NCBI RefSeq assembly: GCF_014196305.1
Contig: NZ_JACIDJ010000008.1
Location: forward strand, 1 to 64,000
DNA length: 64,000 nucleotides
From: Roseococcus suduntuyensis
Lineage (GTDB): Bacteria; Pseudomonadota; Alphaproteobacteria; Acetobacterales; Acetobacteraceae
Direction: 5' to 3'
Below the pieces are notes generated by a model. The model worked only from the letters and a program-made list of their open reading frames with translations, was not told the origin of the DNA and did not search any database. A program made the translations under genes and the position numbers. Shown piece after piece: positions 34,086-43,264 of the stretch (within the stretch, counting starts at the first letter, position 1; every line of letters begins with the position of its first letter).

Positions 34086-35582
34086 TCAGGCCGGCTGCAT
34101 CCGCGGCGCCCAGAGCTTCGACAGCGTCGGGTAGAAAAGCATGACCAGGCCCAGCGTCATGATGCCGCCCACCAGCCAGTTGGAGAAGAACACGGCGAGC
34201 GACCCCTCGCTCAGCAGCAGGGACTGGCGGAAGCTCTCCTCCGTGCGGTCGCCCAGCACCAGCGCCAGCACCAGCGGCGCCAGCGGGTAGTCCAGCTTCT
34301 TCATCACATAGCCGATGACGCCGAAGATCAGCATCAGCACCACGTCGAACTCGGCCGAGTTCACCGTGTAGGCGCCGATGGCGCACACCATGAGAATGAT
34401 GGCCGCGATGATGGAGAAGGGCACGCGCAGGATGGCCGCGAACCACGGCACCGCCGCCAGCACGATGATCAGCCCCACGATGTTGCCCAGATACATGGAC
34501 GCGATCAGCCCCCAGACGAAGTCCTTCTGCTCGACGAAGAGCATGGGCCCCGGCTGCAAGCCCCACATGATGAGGCCGCCCAGCAGCACGGCGGCCGTGG
34601 GCGAACCCGGCACGCCGAGGCTCAGCATGGGCAGCAGCGCGGACGTGCCCGCCGCATGCGCCGCCGTCTCCGGCGCCACCACGCCCTCCATGCGGCCGCG
34701 CCCGAAGCTGTCCTTGTCCTTCGCCATGCGCCGCGCCACGCCATAGGACATGAAGGAGGCGGGCGTGGCGCCGGCGGGCGTGATGCCCATCCAGCAGCCG
34801 ATGAGCGAGGAGCGGATGAACAGCGCCCAGTGGCGGGGAAGCTCGGCCCAGGTGCGCAGCACGGTGCCCAGCGTGATGCGCGCGCGGGCCCCCTTGAAGC
34901 GCAGCCCCTCCTCGATGGACTGGAAGATTTCGGACAGGCCGAACAGGCCGATGACCACCACCAGGAAATCAATGCCGCGCATCAGCTCCATGGAGCCGAA
35001 GGTCATCCGCAACTGGCCCGTGACGCCGTCCATGCCGACGCCCGCCAGCAGGAAGCCGAACATCATCGCCGCCAGCGCCTTGAGCGGCGATCCGCGCGCC
35101 AGGCCGATGAAGCAGGCGAAGGAGAGGAACATCACCGCGAAGAATTCCGGCGGGCCGAATTGCAGCGCGAACTGCGCGACCAGCGGTGCGAGGAAGGTGA
35201 TCATCACCACCGCGACGAAGGCGCCCACGAAGGAGGAGGTGAAGGCCGCCGTCAGCGCCTCGCCGGCCTTGCCTTGCTGCGCCATCGGGTAGCCGTCGAA
35301 GGTCGTGGCGACCGACCAGGGCTCGCCCGGGATGTTGAACAGGATGGATGTGATGGCCCCCCCGAACAACGCGCCCCAATAGATGCAGGAGAGGAGGATG
35401 ATGGCGCTGACCGGCGGCAGGGTGAAGGTGAGCGGCAGCAGGATGGCGATGCCATTGGCCCCCCCCAGCCCCGGCAGCACGCCGATGAGCACGCCGAGCA
35501 CGATGCCCGCCACCATCAGCAGCACGTTTTCCCATTGGAGCGCGACGGCGAAGCCGTGGCCCAGGAGCTGGATCTCTTCCAT
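34086..35582 (-). CDS. tctA: tripartite tricarboxylate transporter large permease TctA
   Basis: A 498-aa inner-membrane protein with about 12 helices. TctA signatures: GVLIGVLPGLGGANGIAILLPLTF in part at the N-terminus, IPGEPWSVATTFDGYPMAQQG in part, and the second half repeat LPMLSLGVPGSPTAAVLLGGL in part. It is the main transport subunit for a carboxylate taken up by a proton- or sodium-driven mechanism. ATG at 35582. Encoded downstream of tctC and tctB. Confidence 0.93.
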   Translation of the reverse strand: MEEIQLLGHGFAVALQWENVLLMVAGIVLGVLIGVLPGLGGANGIAILLPLTFTLPPVSAIILLSCIYWGALFGGAITSILFNIPGEPWSVATTFDGYPMAQQGKAGEALTAAFTSSFVGAFVAVVMITFLAPLVAQFALQFGPPEFFAVMFLSFACFIGLARGSPLKALAAMMFGFLLAGVGMDGVTGQLRMTFGSMELMRGIDFLVVVIGLFGLSEIFQSIEEGLRFKGARARITLGTVLRTWAELPRHWALFIRSSLIGCWMGITPAGATPASFMSYGVARRMAKDKDSFGRGRMEGVVAPETAAHAAGTSALLPMLSLGVPGSPTAAVLLGGLIMWGLQPGPMLFVEQKDFVWGLIASMYLGNIVGLIIVLAAVPWFAAILRVPFSIIAAIILMVCAIGAYTVNSAEFDVVLMLIFGVIGYVMKKLDYPLAPLVLALVLGDRTEESFRQSLLLSEGSLAVFFSNWLVGGIMTLGLVMLFYPTLSKLWAPRMQPA

Positions 35583-35671
35583 GTGGGTTCCCCCGGCGCG
35601 CGCCCGTCAGGCCGCGCGCGGGGTGTCCGCGCGCCGGGTGTGGCCGGTCTTGAGGGCGAGGGGAGGCGGGA

Positions 35672-36214
35672 TCAGTAGCCGAGCGCGGTCTCGAGTGGCC
35701 CCTTGGGCAGGGCGACCAGGAACCAGATCTCGAAGATGACGAAGGAGACGAGGGCGGCCGCGGCGCCCGACAACATTGAGGTCACCATGCGGAACTCGCC
35801 AAAGCGGCGCATGAAATAGGCCACCAGCACGGCCGAGCTGACATAGATGCCCGCCAGCGGGATCACGGCCACATAGATGGCGGTCGGCACGAAGACCTGC
35901 GCGACCAGCGCCAACTGCCCCCAGGTGGCGAAGCGCGGCCCCCGCGCCCCGCGCCGGTGGTCGCGCAGCGCCACGACCAGGTTGCCGAGGCTGGCCAGCG
36001 CCAGGATGGCGCCGAGCCAGAAGGGGAAGTAGCCCGATTGCGGGCCATCCGTCCCCCAGCCCGCGCCGATGCGAAGGCTGTCCATCATGCCGATGCCGCC
36101 CGCCGCCATCAGCACGACGGCGGTGGCGATCTCCATGCCGCGCTGGCTGGGGCCACGCTCGGCCGCTGCCTCGGCGCTGGGGATGAGGACGCTGTCCTGG
36201 GTGGTGATGCTCAT
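35672..36214 (-). CDS. tctB: tripartite tricarboxylate transporter small permease TctB
   Basis: A 180-aa protein with four hydrophobic helices and the TctB-type DGPQSGYFPFWLGAILA loop after the first helix. It is the poorly conserved small subunit that works with TctA. ATG at 36214, four bases after the tctC stop, so co-translated. A gap of 89 bases separates it from tctA. Confidence 0.9.
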   Translation of the reverse strand: MSITTQDSVLIPSAEAAAERGPSQRGMEIATAVVLMAAGGIGMMDSLRIGAGWGTDGPQSGYFPFWLGAILALASLGNLVVALRDHRRGARGPRFATWGQLALVAQVFVPTAIYVAVIPLAGIYVSSAVLVAYFMRRFGEFRMVTSMLSGAAAALVSFVIFEIWFLVALPKGPLETALGY

Positions 36215-36218
36215 GGTC

Positions 36219-37226
36219 TCAGCCCCCCGCCGCCAGGAAGCCCGCTTCCTGCATGAGCGTGCGGTGGCGCTCCTCCTCGCGGCCCAGCCATTCGGAGAAG
36301 GGCGCGCCGGTCAGGCTCGTGGTGTTGAAGGCGCCTTGCGCCATCAGCTCGCGCCATTCCGGGGTTTCGGCCACGCGCTCCAGCAGGTTCACCCAGAAGG
36401 CGGTCTGGGCGGGGGTGATGCCGGGCGCGCCGAAGATGCCGCGCAGCATCAGGTATTCGACGTCGAGGCCGCTTTCCTTGCAGGTCGGGATGTCCTGCCA
36501 GCCCATGGTCTCGGTGATGCGGCCCTCGCCCGGCAGGCGCCGGCTGTCGAAGACGCAGAGCGGGCGCAGCGTGCCGGCGCGCCAATGCGTCACGGCCTCG
36601 ATCGGGTTGTTCACCGTGCTGTCGATGTGCCGGCCGACCAACTGCGTCGACACCTCGCCGCCGCCCCGGAACGGCACATAGGTGAAGGTGGCGCCCGTGG
36701 CGCGCTGCAGGGCGACGGTGATGATCTGGTCTTCCTGGCGCGAGCCGGTGCCGCCCATCCGCAGCCGCCCGGCCTTCGCGGCCTCGACGAACTGGGCCAC
36801 GTTCTGCCAGGGGCTTTCGGCGTTCACCCAGAGCACGAACTCGTCCAGCGCCATCATCCGGATGGGCGTCAGGTCGCGCCAGGTGAAGGGAATGCCGGTG
36901 GACATCGGCGTGGTGAACAGGTTCGACAGGCTGATGATCAGCACATGCGGGTTGCCCCGGCTGTTGCGGGCTTCAAGGAAGCCCTCGGCGCCCGCGCCGC
37001 CCGCCTTGTTCACCACCATCAGCGGCCGGTTCATCAGGTTGTGCTTGCTGACGATGCCCTGGATCACGCGCGCCATCTGGTCGGCACCACCGCCCGTGCC
37101 GGCGGGCACGATGAACTGCACCGGGCGCTGCGGCTGCCAGGCGGCCTGGGCGAAGGCGGGGGCGGCAAGGGCGGCGGCACCGAGCCCCGCACCCATGGCG
37201 GCAAGCTGACGACGGCGAAGCATCAT
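36219..37226 (-). CDS. tctC: tripartite tricarboxylate transporter binding protein TctC
   Basis: A 335-aa periplasmic receptor. Signal peptide with MLRRRQLAAMGAGLGAAALA and an AFAQA cleavage site; mature RPVQFIVPAGTGGGADQM and FTYVPFRGGGEV loops are Bug hallmarks. Unlike the two orphans in this window it is encoded with its own permease. ATG at 37226 or 37223 (ATGATG). Its promoter must lie in the 190-base gap shared with the divergent ligase gene. Confidence 0.92.
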   Translation of the reverse strand: MMLRRRQLAAMGAGLGAAALAAPAFAQAAWQPQRPVQFIVPAGTGGGADQMARVIQGIVSKHNLMNRPLMVVNKAGGAGAEGFLEARNSRGNPHVLIISLSNLFTTPMSTGIPFTWRDLTPIRMMALDEFVLWVNAESPWQNVAQFVEAAKAGRLRMGGTGSRQEDQIITVALQRATGATFTYVPFRGGGEVSTQLVGRHIDSTVNNPIEAVTHWRAGTLRPLCVFDSRRLPGEGRITETMGWQDIPTCKESGLDVEYLMLRGIFGAPGITPAQTAFWVNLLERVAETPEWRELMAQGAFNTTSLTGAPFSEWLGREEERHRTLMQEAGFLAAGG

Positions 37227-37415
37227 GGTCGGGGCCCTTTCTCGATGGCCCCTTGAAAATGCCGTAAAGTCCGCCCGGTGGAAGGTGTTCGTTTTGCAAA
37301 GGTGTCAACTTGGTGTGAAGCAATGAAAATCCTGAAAATCGGCCGTCTCGACTTTTCGCGGTAGTGAAATGATCCCATGCTTTTGGGAGTTTCGATTGGG
37401 AACATCGCCTTGGCC
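37227..37415. promoter_or_regulatory. divergent promoter region, tctCBA and acyl-CoA ligase
   Basis: A relatively AT-rich stretch separates the leftward tctC start and the rightward ligase start and must hold promoters for both. I could not assign specific boxes. The ligase could also start at an ATG at 37377 inside this stretch. Confidence 0.4.
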
Positions 37416-38930
37416 ATGACATCCGTGACCTCTCTTTCCGCCCTGCTGGCGCGTGGCGCCGCCGAAGCCCCCGCGCTGCGGGCACCCGGCCGCCCGGCCC
37501 TGACCCATGGCGCGCTGCGCGACCTCGCCGCCCGCACCGTGGCCACCCTGAACGGGCGCGGCATCGGCCGGGGCGAGCGTGTGGCCATCGTGCTGCCCAA
37601 CGGGCCCGAGATGGCGGCGGCCTTCCTCTGCATCGCGGCGGGCGCCTGCACCGCGCCCCTCAACCCGGCCTACAAGCAGGATGAGTTCGCCTTCTACCTC
37701 GAGGACCTGAAGCCCCGCGCCCTGGTGGTGCAGCGGGGTGTCGAGACCTCCGCCCGCGCCGCCGCCGAGGGACTCGGCATCCCGGTGCTGGAGCTGGTGC
37801 CGGGCGAGGCGGCGGGCGACTTCACGCTGGAGGGCGGTACGCCGGGCACCGCCGCCCGCCCCGGCATGGGCGAGGCCGAGGATGGCGCCTTGGTGCTGCA
37901 CACCTCCGGCACCACGGCGCGGCCCAAGATCGTGCCGCTCAGCCAGCGCAACATCTGCGCCTCGGCCGCGCATATCGGCGCCACGCTGGACCTGACAGAG
38001 GCGGATGTGTGCCTCAACATCATGCCTCTGTTCCACATCCATGGGCTGATCGCGGCGGTTCTGTCTTCCGTGGCGGCGGGCGGTGCCGTGGTGTGCACGC
38101 CGGGCTTCGACGGGATGCGCTTCTTCCGCCTGCTGGAGGAGGAACGGCCCAGCTGGTACACGGCCGTCCCCACCATGCACCAGGTGATCCTGGCCCGCGC
38201 AGAGCGCAACGCGGATGTCATCGCGCGTGTGCCTTTGCGCTTCATCCGTTCGTCCTCGGCCTCGCTGCCGGGGCCGGTGATGGAGGCGATGGAGAAGGCC
38301 TTCGGCTGCCCCCTGGTCGAGAGCTACGGCATGACCGAGGCCGCGCACCAGATGGCCTCCAACCCGCTGCGCGGCGCCCGCAAGCCAGGCGCCGTCGGCC
38401 TGCCCGCCGGCCCCGAGGTCGCCATCATGGACGAGGACGGCACGCTGCTGCCCCAGGGTGGCATCGGCGAGGTGGTGATCCGCGGCCCCAACGTGACGGC
38501 CGGCTATGACAACAACCCTGACGCCAACGCAAAGGCCTTCACCGAGGGCTGGTTCCGCACCGGCGACCAGGGGATGCTCGACGCCGATGGCTACCTGGTG
38601 CTGACCGGGCGGCTGAAGGAACTCATCAAGCGCGGCGGCGAGCAGGTGAGCCCGCTGGAGGTGGATGGCGTGCTCTCCGCCCATCCGGCCGTGGCCCAGG
38701 CGCTGACCTTCTCCATCCCCCACAAGATGCTGGGCGAGGAGGTGGGCGCCGCCATCGTCCTGCGCGAGGGCGCCGAGGTGAGCGAGCGCGATCTGCGCGA
38801 CTTCGCCGCCCGCCAGCTTGCGGACTTCAAGGTTCCCCGCAAGATCGTCTTCCTGCCGGAGATTCCCAAGGGCGCCACGGGCAAGCTCATGCGGATCGGC
38901 CTGGCGGAGAAGCTGGGGGTGACGGCTTGA
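37416..38930 (+). CDS. AMP-forming acyl-CoA ligase (oxalyl-CoA synthetase-like)
   Basis: A 504-aa ANL-superfamily enzyme that activates a carboxylate with ATP and CoA. Motifs: P-loop LHTSGTTARPK, MPLFHIHGL, ESYGMTEAAHQM, GWFRTGDQGMLD and the catalytic lysine block PKGATGKLMR. Overall blocks resemble Pcs60/oxalate-CoA ligases, but the acid is not proven. It diverges from a carboxylate transporter, which would fit uptake and activation of one substrate. Start at 37416 (MTSVTSLSALL) is preferred; 37377 is possible. Confidence 0.88.
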   Translation: MTSVTSLSALLARGAAEAPALRAPGRPALTHGALRDLAARTVATLNGRGIGRGERVAIVLPNGPEMAAAFLCIAAGACTAPLNPAYKQDEFAFYLEDLKPRALVVQRGVETSARAAAEGLGIPVLELVPGEAAGDFTLEGGTPGTAARPGMGEAEDGALVLHTSGTTARPKIVPLSQRNICASAAHIGATLDLTEADVCLNIMPLFHIHGLIAAVLSSVAAGGAVVCTPGFDGMRFFRLLEEERPSWYTAVPTMHQVILARAERNADVIARVPLRFIRSSSASLPGPVMEAMEKAFGCPLVESYGMTEAAHQMASNPLRGARKPGAVGLPAGPEVAIMDEDGTLLPQGGIGEVVIRGPNVTAGYDNNPDANAKAFTEGWFRTGDQGMLDADGYLVLTGRLKELIKRGGEQVSPLEVDGVLSAHPAVAQALTFSIPHKMLGEEVGAAIVLREGAEVSERDLRDFAARQLADFKVPRKIVFLPEIPKGATGKLMRIGLAEKLGVTA

Positions 38931-38976
38931 TGCACGCCCTGGGTCGCGGAGCGGCGGAGCAGCGGAGCGTGAATCC

Positions 38977-39960
38977 ATGGCGATGAAAATTTGCGTTTTC
39001 GGGGCAGGGGCCATCGGTGGGCTGATGGCGGCGAAACTCGCCGCCGCCGAGGCCGCCGAGGTGACCATCATCGCCCGCGGCCCCCATCTGGCGGCCATGC
39101 AGGCGAACGGCCTCAAGCTCATCAGCGAGGGGATCGAGACGGTGGTCCACCCCCGCTGCGTTGCCACGCCGGAGGAGGCCGGGCCACAGGACGCCGTCAT
39201 CATCACCCTCAAGGCCGTGGGGCTGCCGGGTGCCGCGCCGCAGATCGCGAAGCTGCTGGGCCCCGAGACCGCCATCGTCTCGGCGGTGAACGGCATTCCC
39301 TGGTGGTATTTCTACAAGTTCGGCGGCGAGTTCGATGGCCGGCGCGTGGAGAGCGTGGACCCGGGCGGCGAAGTCTCGCGCCTGCTGCCGCCGGAGCGCG
39401 CCATCGGCTGCATCGTCTATCCGGCGGCGGAGGTGGCGGAGCCGGGCGTCATCGAACACACCTATGGCGACCGCTTCACGCTCGGCGAACCTTCCGGCGA
39501 ACGCACGCCGCGAATCGAGGCGCTGGCCAAGGCGCTGGTCGCCGCCGGCTTCAAGGCGCCGGTGCGGCCCAAGATCCGCGACGAGATCTGGGTGAAGCTC
39601 TGGGGCAACCTGGCCTTCAACCCGATCAGCGCGCTGACCTCCGCCACGCTCGATGTCATCACCGCCCCCGGCGAATTGCGGGACCTCGCGCGCGCCATGA
39701 TGCTGGAGGCGCAGGAAATCGGGCAGGCCCTGGGCGTGCGCTTCGCCATTGATGTGGACAAGCGAATCGCGGGCGCGGCGGAGGTGGGCGCGCACCGCAC
39801 CTCCATGCTGCAGGATCTGGAGCGCGGGCGGCCCATGGAGGTCGAGGCGCTGCTCGGCGTCATCGTCGAATTCGCCGAACTCACCGGGCGGCCCGCGCCC
39901 AATTGCCGCACGGTGCTGGCGCTGCTCCGCGCCCGGGCGCGTGCGGCCGGGTGCCTCTGA
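38977..39960 (+). CDS. ketopantoate reductase family protein
   Basis: A 327-aa NAD(P)H-dependent reductase of the ApbA/PanE family. Rossmann motif GAGAIGGLMAAKL at residues 9-21, and the catalytic-lysine region in EIWVKLWGNLAFNP. PanE makes pantoate for CoA; many paralogs act on other 2-oxo acids, and the panE symbol is not certain. ATG at 38977. It follows the acyl-CoA ligase by 46 bases and may share its operon. Confidence 0.88.
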   Translation: MAMKICVFGAGAIGGLMAAKLAAAEAAEVTIIARGPHLAAMQANGLKLISEGIETVVHPRCVATPEEAGPQDAVIITLKAVGLPGAAPQIAKLLGPETAIVSAVNGIPWWYFYKFGGEFDGRRVESVDPGGEVSRLLPPERAIGCIVYPAAEVAEPGVIEHTYGDRFTLGEPSGERTPRIEALAKALVAAGFKAPVRPKIRDEIWVKLWGNLAFNPISALTSATLDVITAPGELRDLARAMMLEAQEIGQALGVRFAIDVDKRIAGAAEVGAHRTSMLQDLERGRPMEVEALLGVIVEFAELTGRPAPNCRTVLALLRARARAAGCL

Positions 39961-40047
39961 CGCATTGCTGGCAATATCGGTTAACGGTTCACGCGCGTCC
40001 TGTAGTTCCATAAGGTAAGCGACACTTTCATTTGGAGTGTCGGGCGC

Positions 40048-41241
40048 GTGGACAGTTTGCCTCCGGCGAAACCCGCCACGGCGCGGGCGGAACCCGCGCG
40101 CGGCGCGCAACTGGGCGCCTCGCTCGGCCGCCTCGCGCGCATCGCTTTCGCGGTGCTGGTGGTCGGCGCCACGCTCTTTTTCCTGCATGACCGCTTCTTC
40201 ACCGTGCAGGCGCAAAAGGCGCTGATGGCCGGACAGGCGCTGACCTTGCGCGCGCCCATCGAGGGGCGGCTCGACATGCATCCCCATCTGCCCGGCGCGT
40301 GGTTCGGCCAGGGCGACAGCTTCGCCAGCATCGTGAATGAGCGCGTGGACACCCAGCGCCTCGACGAACTCCGCGCGACGCTGGAGGGGATGGAGGCCGA
40401 GGTCTCGGCCCTGGTCAGCCGCATGGAGGCCACACGCGTGCTGCTCGCCGCCGCCACCGGCACGGCCGACAGCTTCCGTCAGACCCGGCTCGACCAGCTC
40501 CGCGCCCGCATCGCGGAGGGCGAGGCGCTGCTCGGCGCCGCCCAGGCCCGGCTGCGCGAGGCCGAGGCCGCCGCCTCGCGCGGGGAGCGGCTGCTGCGCC
40601 AGGGCATCATCAGCCTCGCCGCCGTGCAGGGGCTGCGGCGTGACCTTTCGGTGGCGCGCGACGAGGCGGCCGCGACGACGGAGCGCGTAGCGTCCCTGCG
40701 CGCCGAGGAGGAGGGTGCCCGCCGCGGCATCTTCGCCGCCGACAATGCCAGCGACCGTTCGGTGTCGCAGCAGAACATGGACCGCCTGAGCCTCGCGCTG
40801 GTGGAGCTGGAGACGCAGCTCGTCGAACGCCGCGCCCGGCGCGACGCAACCCGCCGCCAGCTGGAGGCCGAGACGGCGCGGGTGGGCCGGCTGGCCAACG
40901 CCCCCGTAGAGACTCCGGAGCCCGCCCTGCTGGCCCGCCTGCTGGTGCAGCCGGGCGAGACGGTGCGGCCGGGGCAGGACCTGGCGCGGCTGATTTCCTG
41001 CGCCGCCCCCCTCATCACCGCCGAGCTGGACGAGCGCGGCTTCCGCCAGACCCATCTGGGCCAGCAGGCGGAGTTCCGGCCTCTGGGCGGCGGGCCGGCC
41101 TTGCGCGCCGAGGTGATCCAGCGCGTCGCGCCCAGCTTCACCCCCGGCGAGGCGCGCGCCCTGCCGCAGGTGATCCTGCGCCCCGTGATGCCGCCGGAGG
41201 GCTGCGAGACGGGCCGCCTCGGCGCCGTGCAGTTCCGCTGA
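40048..41241 (+). CDS. HlyD-like membrane-fusion adaptor linked to a glycan synthase
   Basis: A 397-aa protein: cytoplasmic N-tail, one membrane helix (about 32-52), then a barrel-sandwich and long alpha-hairpin (LRAPIEGRLDMHPHLPG; two coiled coils about 105-270), and a beta-barrel end (LLVQPGETVRPGQDLARL). The layout matches HlyD/Alg44-type adaptors. GTG at 40048. The BcsA-like gene starts 3 bases after its stop, so the adaptor probably couples polymer synthesis to periplasmic transit. A guess at Alg44-like role is inference. Confidence 0.82.
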   Translation: MDSLPPAKPATARAEPARGAQLGASLGRLARIAFAVLVVGATLFFLHDRFFTVQAQKALMAGQALTLRAPIEGRLDMHPHLPGAWFGQGDSFASIVNERVDTQRLDELRATLEGMEAEVSALVSRMEATRVLLAAATGTADSFRQTRLDQLRARIAEGEALLGAAQARLREAEAAASRGERLLRQGIISLAAVQGLRRDLSVARDEAAATTERVASLRAEEEGARRGIFAADNASDRSVSQQNMDRLSLALVELETQLVERRARRDATRRQLEAETARVGRLANAPVETPEPALLARLLVQPGETVRPGQDLARLISCAAPLITAELDERGFRQTHLGQQAEFRPLGGGPALRAEVIQRVAPSFTPGEARALPQVILRPVMPPEGCETGRLGAVQFR

Positions 41242-41244
41242 GCC

Positions 41245-43206
41245 ATGGACCCGCTGGCGGAAGCCTTCCTGCCGGTGCTGCTGGTGCTGTCGCTGGCGGC
41301 CTTCCTGCCCTGGATCTCCTCCATCAACCCCTGGGCGCGCTGGGCCGGGGCGTGGCTGACCATCCTGCTCATGGGGCGCTATCTGTTCTGGCGCGCGACG
41401 CAGACGCTGCCCGAACCGGCGCTGGACCCGCTGGCACTGGCGGCCTGGGCCTTCTTCATGGTCGAGGTGGTGGGCAGCTTCGCGGGCGTGCTGCTGCTGC
41501 ATGTGCTCTCGCGCACGCTGGACCGCAGCGCGGAGGCCACGGCGCATCCGGTGGAAAGCCACCCCGGCGGCCCGCCGCTCATTGACCTGCTGATCCCGAC
41601 CTACAACGAGCAGGAGGAGATCCTCTACCGCACCATCGTGGGGGCCATGTCGCAGGACTACCCGCGCTTCCGCGTCTGGGTGCTGGACGATGGCAAGCGC
41701 CCCTGGCTCAGCGAGATGTGCGAGCGGCTGGGCGCCAACTACCGCATCCGCGGCGACAACAGCCACGGCAAGGCGGGCAACATGAACGCCACCTTCTGGC
41801 ACCTGATGTCGCTGCCCGAGCCGCCCGACGCCATCGGCGTGCTGGACGCGGACTTCGTGGCCACGCCGCTGTTCCTGCGCCGCGCCGCCGCCCTGTTCCA
41901 CGACCCCAAGGTGGCGCTGGTGCAGACGCCCCAGCACTTCTTCAACCCCGACCCGATCCAGCTCAACCTGGGCGACGCGGCGCGCGTGCCCGATGAGCAG
42001 CGCTTCTTCTTCGACGTGGTGCTGGCGTCCAAGGACGCGCATGGCACGGCGTTTTCCTGCGGCACCTCCTCCATCGTGCGGGCGGATTGCCTGGCGCGCA
42101 TCGGCGGCTTCCCGACCGAGAGCGTGACGGAGGACATCCTGCTCTCCATCAAGCTGACCGGCATCGGCCACAAGACGGCCTATCTGAACGAACCGCTGAC
42201 GGCGGGCCTGGCCCCCGAGGGCTTGCAGGAATACCTGACGCAGCGCGGCCGCTGGTGCCTCGGCACCATGCAAATCGTCCGCACGCCGTGGGGGCCCTTC
42301 TCGCGCGGGGTGGGCACCCCGCTGCTGATGCGGCTGCACACCATGGACACGGTCCTGTTCTGGACCATGACGCCCATCCTGCGGATTCTCTGCCTGCTGA
42401 TGCCGGTGCTTCACTGGTGGACGGGGCTGGTGGTGGTGCGGACGGACCTGCACGGGCTGATCTCGCACCTCGGCCCCTACTGGATCTGCTGCGTCATCTT
42501 CCTGGGCTGGGTCAGCCGGGGCACGAACGTGCCCATCCTGGCGGACGGCATGTCGCTGCTGGTGGCGCGCGAATCGCTGCGGGCCAGCGCGGTGGGGCTG
42601 TTCGGCAACAAGAACCAGAAATTCAAGGTGACGGCCAAGGGCGCCACGCGCGACCGCACCGTGGTGCAATGGAGCCTGGCGGGATGGTTCCTGGCCATCG
42701 CGGCCCTGACCGTGGCGGGCATGGTGCTGCGCCTGGTGCTGGGGCCCATCGAGGGCACGCCGCCCGCCGCCGAGGCCATGAACCTGTTCTGGAGCGTCTA
42801 CAACATCATCATGCTGGCGGTGGCCTCGCTGATGTGCGTGGAGGCGCCCCGCTATCGGCGGGAGGAACGCTTCCTGGCCGGCGAGGCGGCAAAGCTGCGG
42901 CTGGCGGGGCGTGAGGTGGAGGCGGTGCTGGAGGATGTCTCGCTGCTCGGCTGCCGCCTGCGGCTGCCGGCGGGGGGCCTCCCCGCCGCCGATGCCCGCG
43001 TGGAGGTGTCCATTGCGGAGGTGGGCGAGGTGCCTGCCCTGGTCCGCGCCGTCGGGCCGGACCACTGCCAGCTGGTCTTCGAGGCCGATGCCGCGCAGCG
43101 CGCGGCCCTGGTGCGGAAGCTCTTTTCCGGCCGCTACCGCCATTCGGTCACGACGCTGCGGCCCTTCGCCTTCATGGGCATCCTGTTCCGCAAGGCCTTC
43201 ATGTAG
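41245..43206 (+). CDS. BcsA-like processive glycosyltransferase with PilZ domain
   Basis: A 653-aa membrane GT2 synthase. Catalytic residues are in order: TYNE, D148 in DDGKR, the DAD at 201-203, TED at 295-297 and QRGRW at 333-337, flanked by N- and C-terminal membrane helices. A C-terminal PilZ region has RREER (538-542) and DVSLLG (564-569), the c-di-GMP binding signatures, so polymer synthesis is probably c-di-GMP activated. No BcsB, BcsC or BcsZ lies nearby, so the product need not be cellulose. Partnered with the HlyD-like adaptor. Confidence 0.9.
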   Translation: MDPLAEAFLPVLLVLSLAAFLPWISSINPWARWAGAWLTILLMGRYLFWRATQTLPEPALDPLALAAWAFFMVEVVGSFAGVLLLHVLSRTLDRSAEATAHPVESHPGGPPLIDLLIPTYNEQEEILYRTIVGAMSQDYPRFRVWVLDDGKRPWLSEMCERLGANYRIRGDNSHGKAGNMNATFWHLMSLPEPPDAIGVLDADFVATPLFLRRAAALFHDPKVALVQTPQHFFNPDPIQLNLGDAARVPDEQRFFFDVVLASKDAHGTAFSCGTSSIVRADCLARIGGFPTESVTEDILLSIKLTGIGHKTAYLNEPLTAGLAPEGLQEYLTQRGRWCLGTMQIVRTPWGPFSRGVGTPLLMRLHTMDTVLFWTMTPILRILCLLMPVLHWWTGLVVVRTDLHGLISHLGPYWICCVIFLGWVSRGTNVPILADGMSLLVARESLRASAVGLFGNKNQKFKVTAKGATRDRTVVQWSLAGWFLAIAALTVAGMVLRLVLGPIEGTPPAAEAMNLFWSVYNIIMLAVASLMCVEAPRYRREERFLAGEAAKLRLAGREVEAVLEDVSLLGCRLRLPAGGLPAADARVEVSIAEVGEVPALVRAVGPDHCQLVFEADAAQRAALVRKLFSGRYRHSVTTLRPFAFMGILFRKAFM

Positions 43207-43264
43207 GCGGCGCGCTGGCCATGCCCGGCTGGCCTCGCCGCCGACCACGGGTTACCTGCGTGTC

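Noticed and set aside
38887-43248. A 1453-codon open frame on the minus strand
   Set aside because: It runs antisense to the ligase, reductase, adaptor and glycan synthase genes, has histidine/glutamine/arginine-rich shadow composition and no domain. High GC makes such frames common.
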